Shown: positions 10,931 to 21,894 of the stretch, piece after piece
Position numbering within the stretch: the first letter of the stretch is position 1
Layout: each line of letters opens with the position of its first letter
Origin: Cristatella mucedo
Taxonomy: Eukaryota > Bryozoa > Phylactolaemata > Cristatellidae
DNA length: 57,000 nt
Reading direction: 5' to 3'
NCBI GenBank assembly: GCA_009760855.2
Contig: WPIO01000011.1
Coordinates: forward strand, 6,331,501 to 6,388,500
Position numbers and translations under genes: made by a program
Notes under the pieces: generated by a model
Databases searched by the model: none
Seen by the model: only the letters and a program-made list of their open reading frames with translations
Told to the model about the DNA's origin: nothing

Positions 10931-12085
10931 ATAACGGTTTTGTCTATGGCTGGCATACACACAAGAGACCTGACTGCATAATACACTAGGACTTCAATCA
11001 GAGGCGTTTTGTGCAAGAGATGAGGTTGCTCTGCTCCAGGAAACGAATAATTAGTGGTAACATTAAACACAAGGCCGATCCACGAAGCAAGAAAAGCAGC
11101 TGTGTCAACAAGATTGATTGTCATCCTCACCGGCAGCAAGTCAGGAAGGTTAACAAAAGAACTATACACAGGTTGTATTACTTTGTACACAATGAGTCAC
11201 TCGAGCAGAGCTTCCTTAGTATTGTAGCATCGAGCTCAACCAGATCGACGTCAGAGCTGGGTCCCTGAACGTTGGCAGTCAAAGAATCTGATGCAGCCGA
11301 ATGCCCAGCGATCTGCCCGTGTGGCTGACTAGGTGTATGAGCAAGTACCTCTACGAGTGACTACAGCGATGAGTCTCAAGGCCAGTTGTCGCACACAGGA
11401 AAGCCAACTGTCTGGATTGCTGCCCAGAGCAGCAATAGCAGAACGCTTCTGCCTTAGCTCCTAGCATGCCTGCCTGCAAGTACTGCAGCTCGAACAGGGC
11501 AGGCAGCTGCATGCCAGCACGGCGGTCAATACTTCTGTCGAGTGGCTGAGAGGAGGCAAGCAGCAGGCCCTCATGTCATCAAACTGAAGTTATTTGCTGA
11601 CTTTGGCTGGTCGTCGAAGCACGATCTCAAGCAGGCAAAGCGGATGATGCAAGCCACTAGCAGAAAAGAGCCATGTTGGAGTCATGCTCACCGATCAAGA
11701 CGCATAGATGATAGGCAGTGAGAGGAATTCATGCCGACGAAGCAGATGCAAAGAGGCCTCGTTGGCAAATCCCGTCAGCCGAGACTCTAGGGCTTTCGAG
11801 CACCAGCCGATGAGACTCGATCGGCTTAGTCTTAGCCATCAAATCTCAATCTGTAGGTCGAGCTGTCTCAGAAGTTCCTCCTTAAACTAGAGCCAGGCAG
11901 TCACCATCATGATGCACATGAACGTAGGGTTAAGCAGCTGCACGGCCGTGGCTGCCAGAACGTCGCTCATGCCCATGCCGAATGACGGATCAGCCATGTC
12001 ATTCTGGTTGTGCTCCTCAGTGTCCTGATGATACACCTCGTCGGAGATCCAGGTCTAACGAGCTTCATATGGGCAGCTTTGCAGA
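10931..12085. other. Unrecognised GC-richer segment, duplicated at 46,851-48,100
   Basis: Shows none of the LINE or U/V/W landmarks. Plus-strand frames at 11,011-11,268 and, in the partner, 46,918-47,244 share QQVRKVNKR and HRLYYFVHNESLEQSFL, but a 3-4 base indel and different stops separate them. A second partner frame (47,298-47,633) is in another register. It may be a decayed retroelement ORF. I cannot assign a function. Confidence 0.35.
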
Positions 12086-12089
12086 ACTT

Positions 12090-13095
12090 TGAAACCGTCC
12101 ACCTGGTCTCCCTTCTATCGTTCTTATCAAATACACTGAAATGAGTCGTGGCAGACCAGCTGAGCTCACATATTCAAACTTCAAGCCTTGCAGGTAAGTT
12201 CCAGTCTAGTTTTAGAGTTAATCTCTCAATAGAGTAAGGATTGCTTCGGTTGTGCAGTGACCTACTTAGGAATGCAAACATAGGTACAGTATATCAGCTC
12301 GTTTTGCTCGATATTTCGGCAGCTTTTGATACCATCGATCACTAAGTTCTTCTTGAGCGCCTCTCATCTCGCCTGGGCATCACTAGCACTGCCCTGTAAT
12401 GGCTCAGGTCCTATCACTGTGGGAGACCCCAGGGTATTGATGCGAGTGGACAAATATTATCCGAGGTACATCTGACACATGAGTTACTTCATAGCTCGGT
12501 GCTTGGTCTGGTTCTTGTCAAAGTTTGTACTCTTCCTTGTCCAGATACGATTGCCACCCACAATCTAGGCTTTCACTTTTATACAGATGACACTCAGTAA
12601 TAATACCCTTGCTTTGATTCCTCCCAGCCCTACAGCACGTCGAATTCTCTCAACTCCCTTGCTGCAAGCATTAATGAAACCTGCTAATGGATGGCAGCAC
12701 ATTTTCTTAAATTGAATGATGATAAAACCAACTTAGTAGCTATGGGCAAACTGCATGTAATTAAGAAATTAGAAAAGCAGACGCTTAAAATCGTCTATGC
12801 CAGCATATCCTCAGTTGTATGCGAACGAAATCTAGGTATCTTTTCCATGGTGACTTTTCATGAGAAGACCACATCAGCTCCACAATCAAGTCAGCTTAAT
12901 GTCAGCTTCATAACATTGCTAACATTCTGGCTTGCTTAGGCGGTGACGCCACGTCTAAATTGGTCCATGCATTTGTGATGTCCTGTCTCGACGTCTGTAA
13001 CTCACTGCTTGCTGGTTTATTGGCCTTGGCATTCAGATGCCTACAGCTTTCGCAAAAATCTGCAGCTACTGCTTGTCTGTCGTGAGAGATGCAGG
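12090..13095 (+). pseudogene. LINE family 1 reverse transcriptase, heavily decayed (A copy)
   Basis: Fingers (LLSFLSNTLK), motif A with both aspartates (LLDISAAFDTIDH) followed at once by a stop, a weak motif B region, then YTDD in place of YADD at 12,580-12,591. Two stops follow motif C. The KLNDDKTNLVAMGK block is open at 12,691-12,939. The partner at 48,105-49,110 keeps YADD, so the A-to-T change happened after the duplication. Confidence 0.8.
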
Positions 13096-13414
13096 TGTCA
13101 CGTGACACAGACTCTGGTAAGGCTGTGCAAATTACTTGACTGCAATATTTTGTGAGCATCTTTCAACTTGAATTGTGTTTTCCAGATGAAATGCATTTGT
13201 TGTCTTTCGTCATATAAATTTATACGCCGGCACAGTCCAGTGTTGCAATGTCAAGGTCATCCTATTAATGTCTTCTAGTCTCGGATGTCGGCTTCAAGGC
13301 TGGTGGTCAGCCTAGCCAAGGGCAGTGCCTGTCCTTGGCTGCCTGCCAGTTTTCCCTCGGCGCTGATTAACTGATAGACTGGAGGAAAGTAGTTCAACAT
13401 TTCTTCGTCTAGCT

Positions 13415-13486
13415 CAGTGGTTCTCAACCTTCCTAATGCTGCGTCTCTTAATTACAGTTCCTCATGTTGTGGCGATCCCCAACCGT
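13415..13486 (+). mobile_element. SPIN-like hAT terminal fragment
   Basis: Starts CAGTGGTTCTCAACCT and continues for about 72 bp as the reverse complement of the right end of the complete element at 15,815-16,001, so it is one end of the same family. The 8 bases to its left, GTCTAGCT, fit the hAT target pattern nTnTAnnn. The other terminus is missing. The paralogous sequence near 23.3 kb lacks the insert. Duplicate starts at 49,430. Confidence 0.65.
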
Positions 13487-13540
13487 GTTACCTTTTTAAT
13501 TAGTTGCCTCATTACAATCTACTTTAGGGTGTAGTGAGAT

Positions 13541-13790
13541 TACCTGATACTAAGGACATAGTTGATATGATATGTATTCAAGGCAGCAACAGCAGATCTA
13601 TGCAATGTAGGAAGTGCATAGTGGGAATAGGATCTGGGTTACTTGTAGAACAGCCTGTAGTCATAGCATGAGGAGCCGGCTCTTTTAGAAAAGTAGCTGG
13701 TTGGTTTGTATTGCATACAAACGTTTGGGCAGGTTTATCATTTTCTTTCACGACGTCTTCCAGGACGTCTTTCCGGACCACTAACTACCG
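13541..13790 (-). mobile_element. LINE family 1 fragment, region upstream of the reverse transcriptase core (minus)
   Basis: Minus-strand frame with PDPIPTMHFLHCIDLLLLP, the LDPIPT block that precedes LKKATLDQENLSNYRP in the better copies. The frame runs upstream into unaligned sequence (13,738-14,031 on -) that I cannot identify. Duplicate at 49,555-49,805. Confidence 0.55.
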
Positions 13791-14072
13791 ATCTACAGTG
13801 GTGAAGCCCTTCGTGATCAGAACCCTGGTTAGCTGGTGGCAGAACAAGAATCCTGCCTCGGTGACCACGGCATTCTGCATAAGGAACGAACGGCATTACG
13901 CTGGCCGTGAGCAGTGGATGCCATTTCGGGGTTGTAAGCCATGCAGTCCCTGTGCCTGAACCGAGAGTCGCAGGTAGCCTCCTCTGCCCCGGCCGGGCTG
14001 GGTTGCTCGAACTAAGATACCATTTGTTCACTCATATTTTATCATTTATGGTACGAACGTAATATATGCGTT

Positions 14073-14920
<848 letters not shown>

Positions 14921-14924
14921 ATGC

Positions 14925-15715
14925 ATTTCCCTTTACAGCAAATGTGAAACACCTAGAAAGAGATTAAGTTCTCTGAGGGCAATTTATCGATTGCATTATT
15001 ATTATTATTATGGACTCATTTCATTAGCTCGCAATGACTCGCAATGACTTGTACCTCCCTGATTCTTGAAAACACTCAGCAGGACACAGCCCTGTAAACA
15101 GGACGCTCCTACCGAAAGATATCGTCCCGTAGTGATCATGAGTGCTCAACAAAGCCGTGCTCATGGGCAGCATTTTGGCTTTCATGCCCAAGCGCTTGCA
15201 CGTTTGCACACACATCTGAACCTTACCCTCATTCTATTCCGTATCCGGCTCCAGCCTCCCTTTGATAACTGAACTATGTCACCATTCGGTAGGCATTGGA
15301 ACTATCGCTTTTCAGACTCATATCCCATTGAAATACCTCATATGAACCTGAAATCTTTTGGCGACCGTGAGTTTAGTCCATATGCTCCCAAAGCCTGGAA
15401 CTTTTGAATGACCGATGTCGTGACTGCCCTAACGTAAAGACATTTAAGCTTTAACCAAAATGCACTGGTTTCTCCCAGCTATAGGTGGGATTTTTTTACT
15501 TCTTATTGGTAGTCATGTGCCTGCTGACACTGTAGGCTTGCACCAACCAAAGTTAGATGTTGACTCTGCTCATGTCGCTTATAACATAATCACGTTATGC
15601 TGATGGACATGTGGCTGTGACCACTAACCATTTGATCATGCAACCTGAACAGCATACTTACATTTTCTTAAAGTACAATACGCTCTCTATCGGTGCTATA
15701 TAAATTAGTTAAGAC
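14925..15715 (+). mobile_element. LINE family 1 3' ends (plus), two pieces
   Basis: 14,925-15,012 is a 3' tail with the hairpin (AAAGAGATTAAGTTCTCTG) and (ATT)n. A piece at about 15,285-15,715 carries a degraded C-terminal ORF (PHMNLKSFG and YAPKAWN) and a 3' UTR without a clear tail. The bases between (15,013-15,280) hold nothing recognisable. Duplicates at 50,935-51,015 and 51,290-51,730. Confidence 0.65.
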
Positions 15716-15739
15716 TATAAATACCACTTCTGTTATTTG

Positions 15740-16440
15740 CATATACCACATTCATCTGAAAACATTTGCAGTCTCTACATCAAGGACTAGATGCAGACCT
15801 CCTTGCTTCTAAGCCAGCAGTTCTACACCTGTGGATTGCGACCCCTTTAGAGTTCGAACGACCCTTTCACAGGAGTCGCCTAACACTATCGGAAAACACG
15901 CATTTCCATATTCTGTGCAAAATAATTTTATGTTTTGGGATCACCACGACACGAGGAACATTAATAAAGGGTGGCGGCATTAGGAAGGTTGAGAAACACC
16001 GCTCTAAGCTAATGCGACAGTTCAAAGACCTACTCTGTCGCATACCAACCACACCGGTTTTCTCAAGCGCTAAAGAATCCACACCAAATCTATTGATGTC
16101 TCTGACCGTTTGTCGCACTTAGCTTACCTACTAATTTTAAACCGCGTCACAACATCCAGCTGCCAACATTCGCTCAGCCATTGCAAATTACTGCACGAAA
16201 CACAAAGCACGAGCACAAACAAAAATCAGAAATTGTTCAACCCAATGCTTCTACTGCATCAACCCTGAGTAGGTTAGGTAGCAGCTAAACGCGTGCAATC
16301 TATGAAGACCTAAAGCTGGCCACATGCCAACGATAATGACAGTGCTCGGTATTCTTTAATCAGTGCTAACATTAAAACCGTAATATACAAAGCGCAAACA
16401 ATAGCCTGTATATTACGGCTGACAGTTGGCTTCCCACTAA
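15740..16440. repeat. Repeat family V, copy 2 with hAT insertion
   Basis: Same sequence as 2,240-2,824 and 51,735-52,440, but interrupted at 15,815-16,001 by a hAT element. It is followed directly by a U-family copy, whereas in the 2.2 kb copy it is followed by W. Confidence 0.65.
15815..16001. mobile_element. SPIN-like non-autonomous hAT element, 187 bp
   Basis: The left end CAGCAGTTCTACACCTGTGG and the right end in AGGTTGAGAAACACCG form imperfect terminal inverted repeats of the CAGYGGTTCTCAACCT type. Flanks are TTCTAAGC (15,807-15,814) and CTCTAAGC (16,002-16,009), an 8-bp target duplication with one mismatch. The interior holds GGTCGAACGACCCTTTCACA-like and ATAATTTTATG blocks that I recall from SPIN/Charlie-type miniature elements. 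Too short to encode transposase, so it needs transposase from elsewhere. Confidence 0.75.
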
Positions 16441-17110
16441 CTCGTGTACAGGCTCGCAGTCGCCAAGGCTCAGTGCAGGCACTCAACAAAGTGCAGCGCT
16501 ATAGGGCAACGCTCAAGCTTAGTTCACTCTTAGAGGACTCGCTGTAAATAATTATTTTCCTTGGTGTTGTAATACCGAGTGATTATGGACTGTGAACCTG
16601 ACAGCTGAACTTCGATTTTGAACTAATATCTTTGCCGTTGACTTACAACTGAGCTTATTATAAACTAGCCATGATTGCCGAGAATTATTTCCAGGGCAAG
16701 TTTATTTCACTCTTAGAGGGCTCGCTGTAAATAATTATTTTCCTTGGTGTTGTAATGCCCCGCGATTGTGGACTATGAGCTTGGCAGCTGAACTTCATTT
16801 TTGAACTAGTATCTTTGGCGCTGAATATCAACTGAGCATCTGATAAAATAGCCATGATAGTCGAGGCTTATTACCAGGGTGACATTTTATTATGTAAGAG
16901 CGAGATTATCGCTAGACATATGATATGTGATTATATAAGGCACAGACTTGACCTCTGTCGCTCTCTCAGAGCAGCGGTACTGAGGTTGGTGAGTAGTAAC
17001 TCTGAGCTTGAGCTGCTGTCGGCCGGTCAGCTGCTGATAGTCTGTTAGCGGGTCGGCTGGAAGATACAAGTCGCATCAGCCGTAATACACAGGTTATTGC
17101 TGTGCATTTG
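16440..17110 (+). repeat. Repeat family U, copy 3, with internal tandem duplication
   Basis: Contains a unit of about 177 bp twice (starting near 16,521 and 16,700, each with CGCTGTAAATAATTATTTTC); the partner at 52,521 has it once. Downstream are TATATAA at 16,932-16,938, a GGTGAGT donor-like site at 16,988-16,994 and the AGCTGCTGTCGGCCGGT block. The unit could be an LTR-like promoter (a TGTAATGCCCC start is seen at 16,747 and in the partner) or a dispersed gene promoter. No primer-binding site or paired LTR was found. Confidence 0.5.
16932..16938 (+). promoter_or_regulatory. TATA box of U copy 3, with splice-donor-like site 57 bp downstream
   Basis: The first T of TATATAA is 57 bases before the GT of GGTGAGT (16,989). 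The same spacing occurs at 31,435/31,492 and 52,750/52,807. If transcription starts about 30 bases after the TATA box, the first exon would be under 30 bases. Confidence 0.45.
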
Positions 17111-17529
17111 CTATACTATTTTTTGTTAGCACAGCATGGAGAATATCAATTGCTTTGTTGTCATCGTCGGCATATTGCGAGCATAAAGTGTTTTCAAATT
17201 GCAGGTGCGTTGTGTTACCCGTTCTGCTTCTATTTATTCTATTACCAATATTTTTTTCTATTTAGGGTCGCACGGTCATAACGTGAGTTTTGGCCTATTT
17301 TCAGAATATTGGCTTAGCAACGAATCGAAATTTACAAATTTTTAGCGACGGATTTTGTCTGCATATACGACTTGATGATAACAGTTAGTCATTTAATCTT
17401 ACAATGACTCAATATCGCGTTCGGTTCGTAACCTAAAGAGGCCTAGTAAGAACTTTATCTTTCAGGTTCAACTTTTAACGATTAAGTCGCTGGCAGTGAT
17501 ATTACCGCAAAACGACTGCTATGGCTGCT

Positions 17530-17990
17530 CGGCAGTTATCCCACTCTTCTGACACCGACGTTACAAGCGTGGTGTCTGTCTTCCACATCCAGTCTGAACT
17601 GGGCCGTCGTAAGCACAGCACTCGGTGATGTGCTCAGCCGACACATGAATAATACTGGTGACGCCTGAAGTTTGAAGCACGGCTAGCTGCTTTTAGGCAC
17701 TGTGCCCACCCTCGAAGGTACGCCTCAAGTAGCAGATACACGGCAACGACAAAGAGCACTTCTATCGCAACATATCACGTGTGCATTCTTAATATAGACA
17801 AGTCTCTTTGACAGCAAAGGAAGTAAAAGGTAGTCAACTGCGGCCGTGCCGTAAACCAAGGGCTCTCCGTAGGTCTAGAGCTCCAATCAGCCCTTATGCC
17901 GAATCTTTAATCACACCTGCCAACTTATCTCAGGGCGCCGGTTTTTATGCAGCCTCGGCCATTAACTATCTCATATAGGCGAATAGTGGT
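17530..17990. repeat. Repeat family W, copy 2
   Basis: Aligned with 2,880-3,390 through ACACCGACGTTA, GCACGGCTAG, TCAACTGCGGCC and CAGCCTCGGCC. The minus-strand frame of copy 1 is broken here. The preceding 17,111-17,530 is shared with 52,931-53,350, where a plus-strand frame survives. Confidence 0.55.
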
Positions 17991-18019
17991 TATCCGTTTC
18001 ACTGACTGCTACTTAATAC

Positions 18020-18640
18020 TAACAATGATAATTCATTTCTTATAGCACCCTCGGAGAACATTTTTTTTCTAGGCACTTTACATTTGCTGCAAAGGAAGCA
18101 TGATCAAATGCTTGTCAATAGCGAGCTCAATGACATTAGGCTTATTTTGGTTAAAGGCAACACGAAAATATGTTTAGGGGCAGCACGCACGGTGGCAGTA
18201 AGCATATGCATATATACATGAGCTCATGTAAGTGATAAATCTCATTTATGGTCTCAGGTTTATGGCTTAGCTGCTCTTAGGCCGTCTGTTGTTTTAATGT
18301 CTTTATAATAACACTAATAGCACAATTGATTAATCGCCCTCGGCGAACTTAATCTCTTTCTAGGTGCTTTACAATTGCTGCAAAGTAAACGCGATCGCGT
18401 GGTAAGTATCAGCATGCTTGATAAACAACTAAAACAATATGGTTAGGGGTGGTATGCTCATTTCCGAAAAGCTAAGTAAACATTAATGTAAGCGAAAAGG
18501 TAAAAAAATTAAAAGTGAAAGTATTTAAATTTAAACGTAAAGGCAAAGTAAAAGCTATTACAATGTTTTTGCCAGTGGTGCACTAGATCTGATTGGTGGG
18601 CTGGAGCCAAAGAAAGAAGGGACCTAAAAGTGAGGGACAA
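18020..18640 (-). mobile_element. Two minus-strand LINE family 1 3' ends
   Basis: Pieces starting at about 18,020 (TTATAGCACCCTCGGAGAAC) and 18,310 (AATCGCCCTCGGCGAAC) each run tail first into the 3' UTR. The second includes an A-rich degenerate GTAAA tract (18,470-18,555). Related copies: 22,180-22,740, 28,665-28,910 and 53,740-54,265. Confidence 0.6.
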
Positions 18641-18651
18641 AACCTTCAAAA

Positions 18652-19505
18652 AATCTAGTTGTCATATTCCAAAGCGACCTCTTGTTAGACGACCATATCA
18701 GCTCCACAGTCAAATCCGCCTATTTTCAGCTTCATAAAATTGCTAAAATTCGGGCTTGTTTAGATAAAGATACCACATCTAAGTTGGTCCATGCATTCGT
18801 GACATCCCGTCTCGACTTCTGCAACTCACTGCTTACTGGCCTACCAGGATGTGCGATCAGGCGATTGCAGCTGGTGCAAAACTCTGCAGCTAGGCTTGTC
18901 TGTCGTGAGCGTCGCAGTTGCCACATTACTCCACTTCTCGCCGACCTGCACTGGCTACCAGTCAAGCAATGGATTGACTTCAAGGTTTTGTCGCTCACTT
19001 TTAGGTCCCTTCATTCTATGGCTCCAGCCTATCTGTCAGATATACTACCCCATCAGGCCAAGCATCGTACCACCCGCTTTTCGGAATCCAACAGTCTACA
19101 AATACCTCATACAAACCTTAAATCCTTTGGAGACCGTGCATTTAGTTCATATCCTCCCAAAGCCTGGAACTCCCTCCCGACCTGCGTCAGAACATCCCCT
19201 GACCTGACCACATTCAAAAGGAACCTAAAAACACACCTATTTATGACAGCATTTCGTGGGTCCCTGTGATTCGTCCTTGGTGTGCTTATGTGTGCTGACA
19301 CTCTGCATGCTGCCACTAACCACATTTGCATGCTGACCCTGTGCATGTCACCCCTAACCATATTATTCATTTTGTTTGTTTTTCAAGCACGATTTTACTA
19401 ACCATTTAATAGCATTTCACTTTACAGCAAATTTAAAGCGCCTAGAGAGAGATTAAGTTCTCTGATGGCGCTTTATCAAGTGAATTATTATTGTTTATAT
19501 TTATT
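18652..19505 (+). pseudogene. LINE family 1 C-terminal ORF and 3' UTR, best-preserved 3' end
   Basis: The 195-residue frame (18,682-19,269) is intact to its stop: LLDDHISSTVKSAYF, KLVHAFVTSRLDFCNSL, LQLVQNSAARLVCRE, LHWLPVKQWIDFKVL, FGDRAFSSY, KAWNSLPTCV, LKTHLFMTAF. The 3' UTR has CACCCCTAACCAT, the hairpin AGAGATTAAGTTCTCTG and an ATT tail. It is nested inside a minus-strand LINE whose sequence resumes at 19,507 and is uninterrupted at 54,355 and 28,990. It is therefore a later insertion, 5'-truncated and without reverse transcriptase motifs A-C. Confidence 0.88.
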
Positions 19506-19506
19506 A

Positions 19507-19745
19507 GATGCGTTGCTGGACTGGTAGCCAGTGCAGGTAGGTGAGAAGTGGTGTGATGTGACAACTGCGAAGCTCTCGACAGACAAGCCTAGCTGGCTGC
19601 AGACTTTTGCAACAACTATAACTGTTTGATTCCATAGGCTTGCAGTGAGTTACTGAAGTCAAGACCGGGTGTGTAAAAGGCATCGACCAACATAGATTTA
19701 GTATCAATGTCTAAACTAGTTTGAATTTTAGCATTTTCAGATATA
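19507..19745 (-). pseudogene. LINE family 1 C-terminal relic (minus), interrupted host LINE
   Basis: Minus-strand SLQPARLVCRELRSCHITPL and LTYLHWLPVQQRI. It is the continuation of the minus-strand LINE ending at 18,640, split by the insertion at 18,652-19,505. Uninterrupted relatives at 28,990-29,250 and 54,360-54,600. Confidence 0.75.
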
Positions 19746-20002
19746 CCTTTGCAGACTAGCTTTTTAGTCTTTGCATGTACGTGGTTGGTCAGGTTTGGAG
19801 CTTAGAGTAGTTGCATACGAATTTATGGCTACGTGATTAGCCTAGTCGGTTTGCGCTTGGACTCAATGGAAGCTCGGAGAGTAAGGAAGCTAGAGGGTTG
19901 AATAACTCTGCCACTTGTCCTGAACCTTAGTGATAAAATCAATGAATCTAATGTATGGCCCAATGCATGTCACCCCTAACCATGTTAGGCTTGTTGTTCA
20001 TT

Positions 20003-20640
20003 CATTGCTAAGTGGGACGTTGTATGTCCTAAGGAATGCAGACTCTGTGGAGTGATTAGATCTAAAGCCAAACTGGAACTTATTAGCAAAGTTTGAAGCT
20101 TTACTAAATGAGTTCAGCTGGTCTGCCAAGACTCGTTCTAGTGACTTTTATAGAAATCATAGAAATGAGGCTGTGTGGTAATTTTTCAAGTTCTCTTGGT
20201 CTAGCGTCACTTTCTTGAGCAGTGGCCTGACTACAGCTTCTTTAAAAGGTTAATTGGCATTACCTGATGCTAATGACATATTAATGATGTTAGTTTTGCA
20301 TGTTGGACGCAAATTAATGCAACGTAGGTGCAGGGCAGTGGGAATAGGGTCCAAATTACTTGCTGTCTTCTTTGATTGGGATATGAACTTCATGACGAGG
20401 TCGCTTGTGACCTGATTAAATGCAGAGATTGTGGTGCTGTAAAAAATTGAGGGACAACATCCGAGAGGGGGTGCTGCCATCGCAGGGATTGACTCCCTGG
20501 TCTTGTCTATCTTCTGAACAAGGAAGCTGGAAAAGCGATGTACTTGATTTTCACAGGCATCATCATGCAAGTATTTGAGAAAGTTACAAACACAGTATTG
20601 GCAGTAATGGCATCATGACTTCCCGGGATTCCAAAGAATT
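20003..20640 (-). pseudogene. LINE family 1 N-terminal reverse transcriptase relic (minus)
   Basis: Minus-strand frame 20,570-20,250 contains HRFSSFLVQKIDKTRESIPA, then MKFISQSKKTASNLDPIPT and NIINMSLASGN. PLLKKVTLDQENL follows, with finger-region remnants to about 20,003. Same 5' boundary as the longest LINE (34,750), so insertion predates duplication of the locus. The downstream part is missing in this copy. Confidence 0.75.
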
Positions 20641-21350
20641 TTAAAATAAATTAATTTAAATTACTTGCTTTTAGAAACACTATATTTGGAATTCTTCTAT
20701 TTCCGTTAAACAAGTCATGCTTTTGGCAAAGATTTGGTTAGTCAGTTCGAAATCACGACTTTATCGTCAATGTTTATGGATTTATCGTGATTTTTCCATA
20801 TATTTTGCCTTTATTTGCATTACAAATCTGCTTTTCATTATTTTCTTATTGACTAGTTGATATCCATATCGTCTAGTCGGTATCTATGGCTACTTTAATA
20901 ATCAGCGATCCGATTGAAGATTTGCAAGTTGTTTTGATTCGATCACTTCCAAAACTGGTAATTTATGGCACAACATACTTTAGTTTGTACACGTTTCTAA
21001 ATATTTATTTAGTTTGTACACGTTTCTAAATATTTCTTATTAATTTTAGGCTTGGATGTAGTCATGCTAAGCCTACGAAAAAATCCAATGCACCTTCCTT
21101 TTTTCATTTTCTAAACCTAATAAGACAGTTCCCTTGAGAGGCCGCTCTACTGCTAGTGTAGTAAATGCACATGCAAATATGTTTACCACCACCCGCAAGA
21201 ACTTCTCAAGTTCCTCTAAATTGTATCAGTGAATATAACCCTGAATAGCATTGTTACGTGTAATTTCTTTTCAGCTTCTCGCGTTGAGCAGTTGTGTGGT
21301 GCAGCGTCTTTTAAGCATACTGCCGTCGTCACTCTGACAATACCACAACC

Positions 21351-21375
21351 ATGGCTGAGAGCACATCATCACAAG
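21351..21375 (+). pseudogene. Orphaned exon 1 of the propeller-like gene (copy A)
   Basis: ATGGCTGAGAGC... encodes MAESTSSQ plus one base, followed by the donor GTAACT at 21,376. Identical to exon 1 of copy B (35,454-35,478). An acceptor-like TTTCTTTTCAG ends at 21,274, suggesting a spliced 5' UTR; a TGA upstream in frame supports this ATG as the start. No exon 2 lies downstream on this strand within several kilobases: its counterpart is on the opposite strand at 28,115-27,199, so this copy cannot be spliced normally. Confidence 0.5.
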
Positions 21376-21894
21376 GTAACTCAGTTGCTGCTCTCTTGAA
21401 TTGACTCATAAGATATTGTCAGATATTTGAGTTGCATACCCAGCCGTTGAAGTAGCTGATATAAAGTTCACTCTTTCCACAGTGAAACTTAGCTTACGAT
21501 TTGCAAATAGGTCGGGTTCAACATCTTAAAGCTGCGTTAACAAAATGTTTGCATGGCTGTGTATTTTATATAAGGACTTAACATTAGCTAACTCTCTTTC
21601 ATTGTTATTTGAATAATTTAGGTGAAAATTTGATATTGGCTACCAGAAGTATCGTTTCTGAAACTCTCCTAAATGAGACAATAAGTCTTGTCGATGCTTG
21701 AATCTGCAGGTGCCTGTGAATTGCTGATCGCAGCTCCGTTTTTCGAAAGATCAGCCTGACCTATTACTGAGGCAAACTTTTAAAGATAGTCTATCCAAGC
21801 TTAATTGCTAGAGATGTCCAGATTGCTAACCTTGTAGCATTCAGCTAGCTTGCCGGTATGATATGTAATGTAATGTATCTCCGACTGTAACTCA

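Larger units (their letters stand above)
20003..21785 (+). repeat. Duplicated exon-1 locus, copy A (partner 34,145-35,891)
   Basis: Direct copy of 34,145-35,891. From about 20,500 to 21,466 the two are nearly identical (roughly 98% by eye), covering the upstream region and exon 1. The preceding LINE portion and the intron after 21,466 differ by about 5-12%. The match ends at CTTTTAAAGAT (21,785); beyond it copy A continues like relic C, whereas copy B switches to the exon-2 block. Confidence 0.8.

Noticed and set aside
16932-17110. Spliced-leader RNA gene: short exon after a TATA box, donor site, T-rich Sm-like run downstream (ACTATTTTTTG)
   Set aside because: The would-be leader exon differs strongly between copies, whereas leader exons are normally invariant, and no stable three-stem fold is evident by eye.
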